Below, in pieces: positions 1-11,789 of a stretch of 64,000 bases of DNA. The translations under genes were made by a program, and so were the position numbers. This stretch comes from Dermanyssus gallinae. Lineage: Eukaryota; Arthropoda; Arachnida; Mesostigmata; Dermanyssidae. The stretch covers positions 1-64,000 of the forward strand of contig QVRM01001245.1 in NCBI GenBank assembly GCA_003439945.1, given 5' to 3'. Each line of letters starts with the position of its first letter. The stretch's first letter is position 1. The notes under the pieces are model-generated. The model saw nothing but the letters and a program-made list of their open reading frames with translations. It did not search any database and was not told where the DNA came from.

Positions 1-1159
1 AAAAACAACAAAAGTTATTTCGAGCGAATGATCTGCAACTTGCCTGCTACAAAACCGGTGTTCTCTTTGCAATGTGCTAGAGGTTAATGATACGTGTTAT
101 GGCTTTGCCAATGACATGCCGTTTTTTCGACATCAGGATATATACAAATAATAGCATTATTTTACATAAAGCCATCTTACGATTTTACTGCTGCTTAAAA
201 CTTGAGAAGATTGGGTTCTTTACTATTTAAGACAACCACTTTATTGCGTCCACTTCGACTACAAGTTTGTTCACAAATACTCTACTCATATTACACTTCA
301 GTATATGTTGCGCAATGTAACGTAGGTGTAATTTTTTTAAACTGCATTGCAGTATTTTTGCGCCTCTTGTGCACTTACCTTGTTTTGAAACGTTGTGATA
401 TTGAAGTTTATGAATCCGCTTAACGTCTACGTAAAAGTCTATACAACGATCTATAATACTCTGGCCGATAGGGAGTGAAAAAGGTAAGAACACTGTTCCG
501 CGAAACTGTATTGACGTTCGTGGAATGGGTTTTGTCCTTTAATCCGACCTTTTTGATGACTGCGCGATACTGCATGTTGACTACAATTATCACGAATATG
601 ATTACACATCATTGAGATCAGAAACGGAAAGTATTTCATTAGGTAAGCCAAAATCAAGTAAGTCAGAGCTTTCTATTAAAAAGCGACGTGTGCTACCGTA
701 TATCACATATCGCACTCAAGCATAAGTACACTGAGATTGCACGAGCCGTCGCACCTCGCAAGAATACTATCGAAAGGATAGTACGCTTCACCGATCATCA
801 AAGGCTTTAAATTCTTTATGTGCACCTATACAAACAGTAAACTATCCCTATTATAGCTTGCAGGTACATGGCTGGCTCAGCAGGCGGCTCTCTGCAAGCT
901 ATGCTATGGAAATACTCCAAGCCGGCACGGGTTTACAGTTTTAAGCTTCACTTACCTGCACACATTCCGGTCAGGTGGTAAAGTGCAATGACATAAAAGA
1001 ACTGCTTGAGAAAGAACGAAATATCTGTCAATTGTGATCTAGTAGAAGCGGAGCTGCAAGCATCTATAAACGAGCTATGCTGATATGTCAATTGGCGTAA
1101 ATACCAAGGCAATTTCTGAAATTAGTCTTGTGTGCCAAATGCTTGCTTGGCGTACTAAA
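1..1159. other. Unassigned intergenic sequence
   Basis: No gene, RNA or repeat recognised. Open frames here are short (under 90 residues), overlap on both strands, and carry no motif I know. Confidence 0.5.
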
Positions 1160-1338
1160 AAGTAACTTTTTCGGGCTGATACAGCCATAGTTTAACGTCC
1201 ACGGAAGCGCTATTGCCGCATTGCCTTATAAAACTGATCTTATAAATACAAATGTGCAACGGTATGGCTCAAGCCCGTGTACCCATGCGTCTCCTCCGGT
1301 TCAAAGCGCACGCGAATGCAACAGACCATCGGGCTCTA
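1160..1338 (-). repeat. SINE-A copy 1 (tRNA-derived SINE)
   Basis: Read on the minus strand, this copy has a head starting GAGCCCGATGG, a GAGGAGACGC segment, a degraded pol III B box (GGCTTGAGCC), then the family body GCACATTTGTATTTATAAG and the tail segment GACGTTAAA...GGCTG...CAGCCCGAAAA. The same order of blocks occurs at 2324-2513, 56922-57109 and, truncated, at 23812-23921. This defines a dispersed family about 185 bp long. It is diverged, so probably an old, inactive copy. No clear target-site duplication seen. Confidence 0.75.
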
Positions 1339-1551
1339 GTGTATCAGTTAGCATAAACATAAAGGCACTCTTATTATCACCTACAAAGGCCGTACAATGT
1401 GTTGATCACCTGTAATCAGGTGCTTGTTAAACGTCGAGGGGCTGCAGCAATTAAGATTTTACATGTGTCTATTTGGCCATTCACCAAGTCACCGATCTGC
1501 TATTGAGTTTTCTGAAGGCCAGTATGTATGTATATATATATATCTATATAT

Positions 1552-1589
<38 letters not shown>

Positions 1590-2296
1590 TATATTATCTA
1601 TATATATATGATAAAATCCGCTTAACGCATTTGTATATAGCAAGCAATATGAAGACGATTTTACAGGATTAACAATCGGTTTCTGCAGACTTCAGCATAC
1701 ACTAATGATACTTAAGCCGTGTTCAAATCATGTAAACATAGATAATGCTGGCAGGGTTGCACCTTCATACGACCCAGTGATTTCAGATATTATATATATA
1801 TGTTTTCTCATACGTGGCTCTAGATAGAAACCTATAGTTAAAAATGTCCTTGTATGGCTGCTGGTTACAGCTCTACTATGATGCACATGCTGCAACTGTC
1901 CTCGACAGACGGACTGTACGTTTGGTATGCTGCTCGTATATAACGAAAGCATTAACGTGTGCCTGGCATGTATCTGTTTCCGTTATGTACGATTCTATGT
2001 CTTGATGATTATGTTCACACAGCAATCAATCACGGTGTGGTGTGTGGTGGTCTTGATGATCTTGATCATCCAACAGGTCTCATAAGATGAAAACCAAAAA
2101 AAAGAAAACATTGCGATCGTTGTTTCTGCGCGACAGGCTACAGGTGCAATAATAGATCGCAATAGCGTAGTGCAAACACGAAAGTACAGTATGGCCATAT
2201 GAAAACGAGCACATACAGGTTTACGCCATACGCGGCCGTGTCACGTCTGTGTTCGAGGTACCCTCCTGAGCCGTAGAAGTTCTACCATACTAGTCG
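1339..2296. other. Unassigned sequence with a (TA)n tract
   Basis: Contains an impure (TA)n run at about 1526-1610. Nothing else recognised. Confidence 0.5.
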
Positions 2297-2323
2297 TAGT
2301 AGTAGTAGTAGTAGTAGTAGTAG
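2297..2323. repeat. (TAG)n microsatellite
   Basis: Eight or so uninterrupted GTA/TAG units immediately 5' of a SINE-A copy. A shorter tract of the same unit (2513-2530) lies on the other side of the SINE, so the element appears to have inserted into, or duplicated, this microsatellite. Confidence 0.85.
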
Positions 2324-2513
2324 TGTCGAGCCCGGTGGCGTGGTGGCATGCGTCTGCACCTCGCGACCGGAGGAGACACAAAGGAGGTGCGCGGGTTCGA
2401 GCCCTACCATTGCACATTTGTATTTATAAGGTCCGTCTATGAATCAATGTGAAAAAACAGTTCCGTAGACGTTAAATCTTGGCTGAGGGTCAGCCCGAAA
2501 ACTTTACTTTTTT
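2324..2513 (+). repeat. SINE-A copy 2 (best-preserved head)
   Basis: Plus-strand copy. The head GTCGAGCCCGGTGGCGTGGT contains an A-box-like TGGCGTGGTGG; about 70 bp further is a strong B box, GGGTTCGAGCCC. The tRNA-unrelated body follows: GCACATTTGTATTTATAAGG, then GTTCCGTAGACGTTAAAT and GGTCAGCCCGAAAACTT. Bounded on both sides by TAG repeats, consistent with target duplication in a microsatellite. The A-box/B-box spacing and family body make a tRNA-derived SINE the best reading. It is not a functional tRNA: I see no complete cloverleaf. Confidence 0.8.
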
Positions 2514-2529
2514 CAGTAGTAGTAGTAGT

Positions 2530-3140
2530 ATTCACAGTATCGCCACCAGAGGCCCGGAGACGACAATTAAGGAGTGGAACGAGGAATGGACCAGCACACC
2601 AGCACACATACCAGGAGCCTGGACCCGTCAGGTCATCCCCAACCTCGAGAAATGGTTCAGTAGAGAGCATGGAGAGATCACCTACTGGCTGACGCAGGTA
2701 TTGACGGGACACGGATGCTTTCAAAAATACCTGCACAAGAAGGCAAAGCTCCGGACGCCAAGTGCATTACGTGCGACACAAGCGAGGATGCTGACGTGAC
2801 TCATACAATCTTCCGGTGCCCAGCATTCGAAGACATACGACAGAACTCACCAGCAATGACTTCTTCAGACATGACGGTGACAACCTAGTCTCCGCTATGC
2901 TGGAGGACGAATCAAAATGGGAGCAGGGCACGCTACTGTTGGAAGGTATAATGAGAAGAAAGAACGAACTGGAAGGACAGCGAGCTGAGAGGATGAGGCG
3001 ACTAAGAGATGGAACGGCGGCCGATAACCAACACTAGAAGGGAGCAGCTATGAACGGAGTGCATAGAAGAACCTCCATTTCAACAAAGTAAAACGCAAGT
3101 AGTTCCGCTGAAAATGGTTGTAACATTATTCAATAAAAAA
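2530..3140 (+). pseudogene. R1-like LINE, 3' end fragment of ORF2
   Basis: Encodes the C-terminal region that follows reverse transcriptase in R1/I-type non-LTR elements: LTQVLTGHGCF, then a CCHC finger (C-I-T-C, nine residues, H, four residues, C) at 2764-2820, followed by a tail resembling that of the fragment at 11166-12045. At least one frameshift separates the TGHG segment from the finger (near 2750), and a stop interrupts the tail near 2888. It ends in an A-rich AATAAAAAAG stretch at about 3130-3145, as expected of a LINE 3' end. No reverse transcriptase or endonuclease part is present, so this is a dead, 5'-truncated copy. Confidence 0.75.
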
Positions 3141-3387
3141 GAAATATATATATCGCCACCAGTGACGCAGTGGCTTTCAAGAACGATACCGCGTTCCGAT
3201 ACGCTCGATCGACCGCGGTCAAACGACGATAGGTTCGATACACTCGCGCGCTCGAATTTCGCACGGCCGCATGTACGCCACGCGTTGACGTGGTGTTTTT
3301 ACGTCGACTCTGGTGAGCATGAGTGAGTCGGAGACTGAGTGCGAAATTGAGAGAGTATACGTACTTTTGAGCTACTACAGCGATGCA

Positions 3388-3542
3388 GACAACACAGCAA
3401 CAACAACAAAAAACAGCAACAACAACACAAAACAACAGCAACGGCAACAGAAACAACAACAACAACAAAAACAAAACAACAGCAACGGCAACAGCAACAC
3501 AACGACATCAACACACAACACGACGACGACAACGACGACAAC
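3388..3542. repeat. Imperfect (CAA)n/(CAG) tract
   Basis: About 155 bp of CAA units with interspersed CAG, CGA and AAA, on the plus strand. Poly-Q or poly-N open frames here are by-products of the repeat. Confidence 0.85.
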
Positions 3543-4138
3543 TGCATCGTCCGATCTTCCAGCATCCACATTTGAGTTGAAGTTATACCGATAGAATTGT
3601 GCACTGAAAACCTCGGGTCTATCCTGGGATGCTGAACCAAAACCTGATGGTCTGACTCTATCACCTGTTGAACGTGGCCGCATGTTTGTTTTGGGACACA
3701 GCTGTAACCAACCTATTAGCCCCTTCGTGTCTGATGCAGTGCGGACCGAGCAGGTCATGCCTCCAGGTTAGTTGAGGCTAACAAATGCAGAAAAATACTC
3801 AAGCGTTGATTATCTACATAAATTTTGTTCGTTGACGTTCGAGACGATGGAAGCTGCAGGCCTTCTTTGCATGCATGCTGATTCAGCGCGCGCCTAGAAC
3901 TAAACAATATTAGCAACAATAGTTATGTAGACCGCAACATCATGACAACAAGAACAACGATAACGAGAAAACTATTCACAGTAGCAATTCACAGTATCGA
4001 CAGCCATTCTGAGAGTATTCTGCGTTTGCCCCATAACATGTCACACAGTTCTAGATGCCCTTGATTATACATATATATTATATATATCTATATAAATATA
4101 TTATTACTAAGCACCCTCTTTGTCCTACCTTTATCTCC

Positions 4139-4171
<33 letters not shown>

Positions 4172-4548
4172 ATACGAAGGATGTTGACACACTCACAAGA
4201 GCAGGCAGACACGGGCAATAGCCTTTTCTGCAAAATTACCTGAATAGTTATAATTGTTTGAATTTATGAAATAATGGAAATTTCAAGCTCAATGAAGAGT
4301 TATTGAACTTAAATAAATCTGCCGTCCGGAGAAGACGGTCCCATAAAAAAATACATATATATCCACACTTTCTCACACTGCTTTCCTGGCTGTTCGTTTT
4401 CGCTGTTACAACAACATTCGCGCTGGAAGCAGATCGAAAAGCATCGAAATGACGTCTCATCACACAGAGCTTTGGGGCAAATCGGTCTCCGGATTTGTTA
4501 CATCAAAGCGCAGATCAGCAAATATGTATCTAACTATCTAGTCAAAAT
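3543..4548. other. Unassigned sequence with short CT/TA tracts
   Basis: Contains (CT)n followed by (TA)n at about 4138-4172. No gene recognised. Confidence 0.5.
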
Positions 4549-5160
4549 ATGAACGTTATTGATGTTGTTGTTATTGTTGTTGTTGATGTGTTGTTGTTTG
4601 TTGTTGTTGTTGATGATGATGATGCTGCTGCGGTTGCGCGATGGCGTGATTCGGTTCAATTTCAGCCGAGAGCAAATCAGTCAACCGTGGTGACGTGGTG
4701 GCATTGCCATTCTATCATCCCCTTCTGCGTTTGGCGCTCGCATCTCTCTCTCTCGCTCTCGCTGTACAAGTTCTCACTGATTGACGTCTGTCTGTGCGTA
4801 TGCGCTTTGACGACGCACTTGCTGTGGAAGGATCGCCTTCGATCGCGTTGTCGTTAAGCACCGATAAGCGCGGATGCGACCGGAAGGAAGACCGAGTGAA
4901 ACAGACAGAGAGCTGTGGAGAGAAACGAGCCCAGCCGAGCCAAGCCTGCGCCTGCGCCGTATAGTTAGCAATAGCTATTGTCGGCATCGTTGGCGCCGCA
5001 AAGCGCCCATTCATCGAAAAAGCCTCTCGGTTACGCGAACACCGCGACGGGAACCGAATCTCGCTCTCTCACAGCGCGCCGCCCGTACAGGTCAGCTCAT
5101 CATTACTAGGAGTGTCCGCAACGGTACGGAATTCGGTGGACGTACCTAGAATCGCCGAGC
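4549..5160. other. TTG/GAT trinucleotide tract plus CG-rich block
   Basis: Imperfect TTG, GAT and GCT units run to about 4635. The next 500 bp are visibly rich in CG dinucleotides compared with the AT-rich flanks. The same pairing of a trinucleotide tract and a CG-rich block surrounds the DEPDC1-like exon at 57.3-58.5 kb, so this could be a promoter or first-exon region. Open frames exist on both strands (91-102 residues), but none has a recognisable domain. Confidence 0.35.
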
Positions 5161-5177
5161 AGAAGACAGTAAACACG

Positions 5178-5245
5178 TATATATATATATAAATATCATG
5201 TATATATATATATATGATATATGTATATATATATATTTTATTATG
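5178..5245. repeat. Impure (TA)n tract
   Basis: TATATA runs broken by CATG and ATTTTATTATG, ending just outside the inverted-repeat element at 5262. Confidence 0.8.
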
Positions 5246-5261
5246 TATACATATAAATGTA

Positions 5262-6199
5262 TGGTCAAGCTCGGTGAGACAATCATGTTTGCCAATGAAA
5301 AGGGGGAACGGAATAGTTTTGTATAGAAGTAAGATAATTTTTTAATGCATTTTTCTGAACTGTGATTTAAGGGGTGGCTGTCCCGTCATACGTTTACAAA
5401 AATGCACATTGTGAGAGATTGCTCGAAAAAATCGAGCATACCGGCGCATTCGAGAGAAATTCTACATTGTTTGAATAATACCTTGGCTGAGCTAGAGCAG
5501 GGACTATTGTGATATCAAGAAGATTTCGCAATATGATCGATGGTGCACCTGCACACAACGTCCATGGAGAGACCCGGTCTCTTTGGACGCGTGCAACGAG
5601 AGTTTTGCTATCGCTATAATGATTATTGACTACCGGACATTTGTTCGAGCAAGATTTCAACTAAAATACATAATTTTTCTGAGCTTCTACAGTTTGACGA
5701 GTGTCTTGATTGACAAAGAAAGCGAATGTTAGCGAAAATTAGCTGCATGTATGCACTCACAACCATCCGATATGGCCGTCGGAAGATTTGAGAAAACGTT
5801 GCAACCACAGGCGTCAGTCTCCACAAAATGGTACCAAAATATTCACTTAAAATGTACATTTCGTGATTTCATCTTAACGTATTTGGTTTTACACGCGTAA
5901 AAACTGAAAAAGTAAAGAAAGTTCGATTAGGCAAAAGTAAAATTATAATTTATGCGAACTCTTCTTAATATCCAATAGTCGCTGCTCTAGCTAAGCCCAG
6001 GCTTAAATCAGACAACGTAGAATGTTTCTCCCGAATACCCTGGTATGCTCGGTTTTTGAGGAATGCGTTATCTCACAATCGTGCAATTTGTAAACGTATG
6101 TCGGGATAGCCACCTCTTAAACCACCACTCAGAAAAGATATATCTCGCTTCCTTCCTCCTTTCCATTGGCAAAAAAATTATTTTAACAGAGATTGACCA
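5262..6199. mobile_element. 0.94-kb inverted-repeat DNA transposon (TA-flanked, non-autonomous)
   Basis: The left arm (5262-about 5533) and right arm (about 5955-6199) are long imperfect inverted repeats. Matching landmarks are TGGTCAAGCTC/TGGTCAATCTC at the tips, TTTGCCAATG, TTTAAGGGGTGG, GTAAACGTATG, GGTATGCTCG, and AGAGCAG(G/C)GACTATTG at the inner edge. Each tip is bordered by a TA dinucleotide (5260-5261 and 6200-6201), the target duplication of the Tc1/mariner superfamily. The 420-bp centre has no intact open frame; a short IDGAPAHN stretch near 5532 loosely resembles the catalytic HDGAP motif of such transposases but is not enough for a call. Most likely a non-autonomous or decayed element. 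Confidence 0.7.
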
Positions 6200-6671
6200 T
6201 AGTTCGGAGTTTCAGGCAAAAGGCAATCAAAGGAAATGAAGCAAAAAGTGATTGTATCAAGCCTGTAATCCATGACATATTTTACCTAATCTGCGATTGC
6301 AAGAGCCCATTTATTCAGTTGTATAGCAAATTTTGTATTAAAGATAATTCTTAAGAATGAATTCTTTGCATTTCTGATATTTTGGCTTTTGCGCTCAATT
6401 GCGTATTTTTCAGAACACATTTCCCCCGCCCCTTGGTTCCATTTGAAAAATGATTTTTTCTTGAGTTGTACTGGAACCTCAAAGTTTGTTGACGAATTCG
6501 TAGACTGTATATATATATATATTATAGATATTATATATATATATATATATATATCTATATATATCTATATATGTATATATATATATCATATATTGTTTTT
6601 TTTTTTTTGACCACGACATAAACTATATTATTAACATGACATTTAAGATATATATATATATATATATATAT

Positions 6672-6705
<34 letters not shown>

Positions 6706-6848
6706 TCATATATATATACTAATTTGGTCATCAAATCAATTTTAGCGCCGTATTTAATTAATTTAATAACTGTATGTTCTCATAGACTATTAAGATAATA
6801 AAAAATGCAAATGCTACGTATACCCCCTAACAGAATACGTTGTCGCAC
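6200..6848. other. AT-rich unassigned sequence with (TA)n tracts
   Basis: (TA)n at about 6509-6592 and 6649-6716. No gene seen. Confidence 0.6.
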
Positions 6849-7500
6849 TATTGCGATGCATGCTATGATCCCTTTCTAAAAGTGATGATCACGTCATTGG
6901 GCTAACATTTTGACCATTCGCAAAAAATCCAAGTAGGTCTTTGACCATTCGCAAAAAATCCAAGTAGGGACAACATTTTAGAGTATCTATGGCTGCTGCC
7001 TGGCGCCTATCGGGTGATTTGCTTTTACCGGCCATACATTCTCCCGTATGACTTATTTAAGTCTCTGTTTGTAATGGTTTTAAGCACGTGCGATGCCAGT
7101 TATGATCCCTTTCTGGAAGTGATGTTCTTTCTGTGCGCAGACAAACGTTATTGTTCTAACACAATAAAGCCGCCTGCGTTTTTTAACTTTTTATGAGAAA
7201 AAAAAACTTATTTAACCATTCGCACAAAACTGAAAGTAGGCGTTTTTATATGTGTCACCAATAAACGGCATAAAACTGTACGTACAACCACTGCAAGGTT
7301 ATATATAGTGTTCCGTGTGAGTTATTCTTTTGCTTGAATTATTTTTTACGCTGCTGACTTTCTCACTTTGGCAGCAAGACTACTCTATCTTTGGTGCCTC
7401 CCTGGCACCTAGAGGGTAATTTGTCTGCACGGTTAAGCCTACAGTCTCCGTATGGTGTTAGCCTAAACTGCCTGTTGTAAAGGTTTCTTACGCACGCGTT
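6849..7500. repeat. Degenerate tandem repeat with internal 31-bp duplication
   Basis: TATGATCCCTTTCT recurs (6863 and 7101). The block with CCGTATG...AAGCACG near 7045-7087 recurs at about 7449-7496, and the TGGCGCCTATCGGG block near 6999 recurs as TGGCACCTAGAGGG near 7403. A 27-bp unit beginning TGACCATTCGC occurs twice (6911-6937 and 6942-6968), with a diverged third near 7213. No coding sense identified. Confidence 0.6.
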
Positions 7501-7820
7501 AACAAACTTTTTTGAATATATATATGGAACTGAGTCGACTACAGTTGATTAGTCGGGCAAATCAGGAGGGTGGTCCAAAACAGCTATGTCATTTCCAGCA
7601 ACCTGCTCACAGTTAAAACGTGACTTAAATGCTATTCGTTTCTTTTCACTTGGACTTATAACAACGACATTTGACAACACTCTGTACAGTTTAACACGGC
7701 TTAACACTAGCAAATGCATGCAAGCACAGCACGGTTTGCACATTGTGAGGACCTATTGCAAACTGTTCGTCGCTGGCTGGCAGCTGGCACGCCTGCCAGT
7801 AAACATTTGTGACTCCATGA
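7501..7820. other. Unassigned sequence
   Basis: Nothing recognised. The long plus-strand open frame that starts here runs into the SINE-B copy and is not a gene. Confidence 0.5.
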
Positions 7821-8105
7821 TATTTTTTTTACGCTCTGATAGTCACATTTTAGACGCTCGTAATGGGGCTAGGTGTCCTGTGGCACGATATCGTCTAAAT
7901 GCATCTATCGTCATCGCGTTCTCGTACTGGAATTATATAGGTTGTCTCCAGCAGAAGGTATGTACAAGCAAGGCAATGACAACCACGTCCAACAAATTCA
8001 ACCAGCACGGCCAGGGCTCGAACTAGCGATGTTTTGCTAACCGTGGTTGCCCATGGCAACGCCCCGTTTCGAACGTGCGTTAGCCGCCTAAGCCACCGCC
8101 ACTAC
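7821..8105 (-). repeat. SINE-B copy 1 (tRNA-derived, about 285 bp)
   Basis: Minus-strand reading: GTAGTGGCGGTGGCTTAGGC contains an A box TGGCTTAGGCGG. About 80 bp on is a B box AGTTCGAGCCC, followed by a unique body and a tail ending in AAAAAAAATA. The whole unit recurs in the same orientation at 50806-51095, colinear end to end with only scattered differences. tRNA promoter boxes at one end, an A-rich tail at the other, and a dispersed second copy together support a SINE. Confidence 0.82.
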
Positions 8106-9660
8106 AAAAAAATATATATACAACCTCATGACACACAGTTTCTTTTACTCCTACAGTCGGCACCGCAGAACGTCGGCACGTTCTATCCGAGTCTATTCGA
8201 GTGGGCTGCGGTCCAGCGCGTATTGACTGTTCTATTTACGAGGTCAAAATCTTAATGCGATCAGACATCGGCCGCCGGATTCAACGCAGAACTGCTGTAA
8301 GATAAATTTGGCGCGCAGGAAAGGGCATTCTAGCATCGAGATCCTATCTGAGAGAGCAAACACAAAAATAAAATGACAAACCCCTTCATTCTGTGTCCAT
8401 GTTTGCTCTGCCGAACAAGTGTGCAATTGTAGTTTTTGGTTTGAAGGCCATCAAGGTTAACCGGCACACCTTCACGCCTAGAGCGTGCAACTTTGCCCGT
8501 TAGATAGAATGACAGCAATGTGTCTTGCAGTGCCAACTAAACATTAGTACACGACATAGTAACATCTTCGCCGTTCAAGATGGCCTCTAAAAATGTTGAT
8601 GTCGTGCAAACAAAAAGGTTTTGTGATAATCCGAGTAAGTATACGTTTGAAATTTAGCGACCCAGTTCTGATGAAGCATTATGAACGGCCTCCCGCAGAC
8701 GTTTCCGGTGGAGACTAGCTGTAAGAGCGATAAATGAAATTCAACCAATATCGCTCTGGGGATGCATGCTGGGCTTTACTGGGGCTTTTAGTTTATAGAA
8801 ATATCTTGTTTGATTACTATTTGTTACACTGGATTTGCCCAAAAAATTATTCTTCGAAATTTACGCTCATTTGGTTTGTGTTTGGAGAACGGTGGTGAAC
8901 GGTTTAAGCTGTCACAAATGGCACTAAGAATGCTCTAAGAAGGTTCAGGAGAGAATGATATAAATATGACGTAAATTATGCTGCACTTGTTAGCCTTTGA
9001 ACCCGACTTAGGTGGAACAAAATAGAAAAAAAAATTATAGCAGCAACCGCTAACGTGTGAATTTAAAAAAAATAACAAAAGGAGGCTGAGATTTTGTTGC
9101 ATGTGTATTTAATCTCTAACTAGGTCATTCAAATCAGTTTCTCGTGGTAGATTAATAGAACGCCGTGTTCTGGATAAGTTATTTTCCGTATAATTCATTA
9201 AGTATATGTTACGCACATCACAATCGTCGTGTTCTTGATTTGCATTAGTCTCGAGGTCGTCAGGGTGTAGTGACGTTCTATCGTGGAAAATGGCATGAGA
9301 TTACACGGCTGGGCTGAGCAACCTTCCGACGAGTTAATAACAACACTAAGCAGATCATAATTTGTCGACCAAACTTATAGGCGGAAAACGTAACGAAACA
9401 ATTCGAGCTAGGCCGAAACATTTGACCGAAAGTCTGGAACGTAAAACCTTTCGCACTAGATAAATCTACCCAGTAGCCGTAAAAGAAGAGCTATTATTAC
9501 GGCCAAAATAAAGCAAACCACTCGTGATAAGCTTGCAGCCTTGTACTCTATATTGTAATATTGTAACAGATATGGAAACATGTTTAGACCAGTACCAGAG
9601 CCCTCTTTTCCGTACCGGTATGAAATCAACAGATCATCGTTTCAGATTTGCAGGCCTCGT

Positions 9661-9702
<42 letters not shown>

Positions 9703-10038
9703 ACAGCCAAAAATGCTGTGCATTTATTCAACAGTTCATCATTAATTAAGTAGGGTCTTTGCTATTCGACATAAAACGATTTATTATTAAGATCAAAGTT
9801 TTTGTATTAAATTAAAAATTATACTTTATTTGACTCCAAGCAAAGATGTAAATGTTTCGCTTTTTTTTATAGAGAATAACTGATAAAAGACATTATGCAC
9901 ACCTGGCATCTTTGTTATGTCAAGTTTTTTTTGAGGTTCGGGAAAAATTATTTATGCACACCCAGAAAAGATGTTAGTGTCCGGGCGTGAAGAAGCGCGT
10001 AGGACTCCCCTATTACATAGGGTAACCTACTAAAAACC
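8106..10038. other. Unassigned AT-rich sequence
   Basis: A (TA)n tract lies at 9661-9697. No gene, RNA or mobile element recognised in the rest. Confidence 0.5.
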
Positions 10039-10407
10039 CTAATGCTCGCATTTACCCCCCAGGGTATTCTTTGCCAGTTCTTTAAGACCCTGGGGGGGGG
10101 GGGGGGGGGTCGTCCGCTCTACATGTCTGGCATGGCTTCCAAGGCCTGTAAGGACCTCTCGCAATCTCTTCTGGCGAGAGAAACGCGTCTTTCTTCTTTT
10201 AGGCGAGTTTTTTCTTTGATGATCCGCTCTAGATATGACGTTCCTTCTTTTCACGATTGGCTTGACGTCAGCATCGATGTTACGATTGGTTTAGTATCAG
10301 CTCCAGCTAGTACATATGTGGAAGTCCGCCGGAGGTTCAAGAGTCTGGGCATCCATGTGGTCCACGTCGTCAGGTACCCCAGTTGTGCACAGAACGGAGA
10401 TGTCTAA
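10039..10407 (-). pseudogene. Inverted fragment of the R1-like LINE C-terminus
   Basis: The minus strand encodes a segment containing YVLAGADTK...IVTSMLTS..SW..G.SYL, nearly the same as the end of the plus-strand open frame at 11166-11744, and the DNA is also closely similar over about 230 bp. A run of about 18 G (10092-10109) sits within it. It is an inverted partial copy of the neighbouring LINE, with no intact coding role. Confidence 0.75.
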
Positions 10408-10539
10408 GTGGGACTTGCCTATACTCATCCTATATGCTTGGAATTAGCCGTATCCCGTTACAGTCCGAGACCCACAAACCCATTTAAGCTCAATATATAT
10501 ATATACTGGCTTCTGATAATTGAGACAAGAGCTTAAGCC

Positions 10540-11744
10540 TACCGACCATCAGGATCAACTAAACATCGCTAATCGGGTTTTCGAGATGACGCGGCGTGAT
10601 GCCAATTTTGTAAAAAAAAATAACTTTTCTGACAAAGCAATTTTTTTATCGGATTATAAGTGTAAATTAACAAAACGATTGCATCTAGCACACACGCTTT
10701 TATGTCCGCCGAACACGGGACCATAAGAGCCATTTCACCACGGGGAGACTTCAACGCGGCATCTGTGCTTTGGGAAACTAGGAAAGCTCACCAACTTTAG
10801 GAGGCAATCCCTGATAGAATGCTTAACCAAACGGAACTTTCTTGTGATGAACAACGCAAAATCGGCAGCACGCTCGCTCGCAGATCTCCGAGGTGGTTGC
10901 TGCACGAAGAAAGTACATTGCATGCCGGCGGAGCCCGCGGAAAGGTCTAAAAGGCGAAAACAGAATTAGCTAAGAACAAGTGGCGCGAATACGTCTCGAA
11001 ACGGTCGAACCAGTACGGGATACATATAGGAAGCTCACCGCTCTACTCCCTGAGCAAGGTACTCGATAGGGCCGAGTAGGAGAGAAAAAAAAGCCCTAAA
11101 CTTTCTACTCTTTGCCTTCTGATATTGCTAGACGCAAATAATGCTTTTAACAGCGTAAACTGGGAGTGACTCTGAATGCTATAGAGAAAAAAAAAAAAGT
11201 GCCAGCATACCTTCGGCGTCTGAGAGCCTTGTACTTGGCTAAGCGAAGTGTGGCAGGACAGAGGAGCACCAAGCGAAGGGACGGATATACTGACTACAAC
11301 GAAGCAAGGGAGGCGACGATGCAGACTTGGGCGGAGAAATGGCGTGCCCTATCCTCACGCGCGGGCTGTGCCCGCCACCTCGTCAATGACTTACATGAAT
11401 GGTACAACGGCCCGGGCCAAGGCTCGTTATCATTCTACGCCACACAGGCTGTAACGGGACACGGCCAATTCCAAACGTACATGATGAGAATAGGCAAGTC
11501 TCACTCAGACATCTGTGTTTTGCGCACAACTGGGGAACCTGACGACGTGGACCACACGGTCGCAGGATGCCCAAGGCTCTCGAACCTCAGGCAGACCTTC
11601 AAATATGTACTAGCTGGAGCTGACACTAAAACGATCATAACATCGATGTTGACGTCAGGCCAATCATGGATAGAAGGAGCGTCATACCTCGACCGGATCA
11701 TCAGAGAAAAAACCTGTTTGAGGACCGAGGAAACGACGCCTTAG
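10540..11744 (+). pseudogene. R1-like LINE with internal deletions
   Basis: Pieces of ORF2 occur in the right order but disrupted. Near 10730-10870 is an endonuclease-end segment (RGDFNAASVLWE, then NFLVMNNAKSA). Near 10955-11060 is a linker (KNKWREYVSKRSNQYG). At 11122-11167 is the reverse transcriptase segment LLDANNAFNSVNWE. From 11166 comes an open frame of 192 codons with the post-RT region (TQAVTGHGQF and a degenerate CCHC finger, CVLRT...DHTVAGC). The central reverse transcriptase, including its YADD motif, is missing between 11167 and the C-terminal part. Frame changes and stops separate the pieces. A dead copy. Confidence 0.75.
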
Positions 11745-11789
11745 AGAGGGGCCATCGGTCGATAAAGTCCCGCCACCTAATGTTAGCAC

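Noticed and set aside
3388..3542. CRISPR-like array
   Set aside because: Regularly repeated units here and at other CAA blocks are simple trinucleotide microsatellites without spacers.
7586..8026. 146-codon plus-strand open frame
   Set aside because: Its second half is the antisense of SINE-B copy 1. No motif in the first half.
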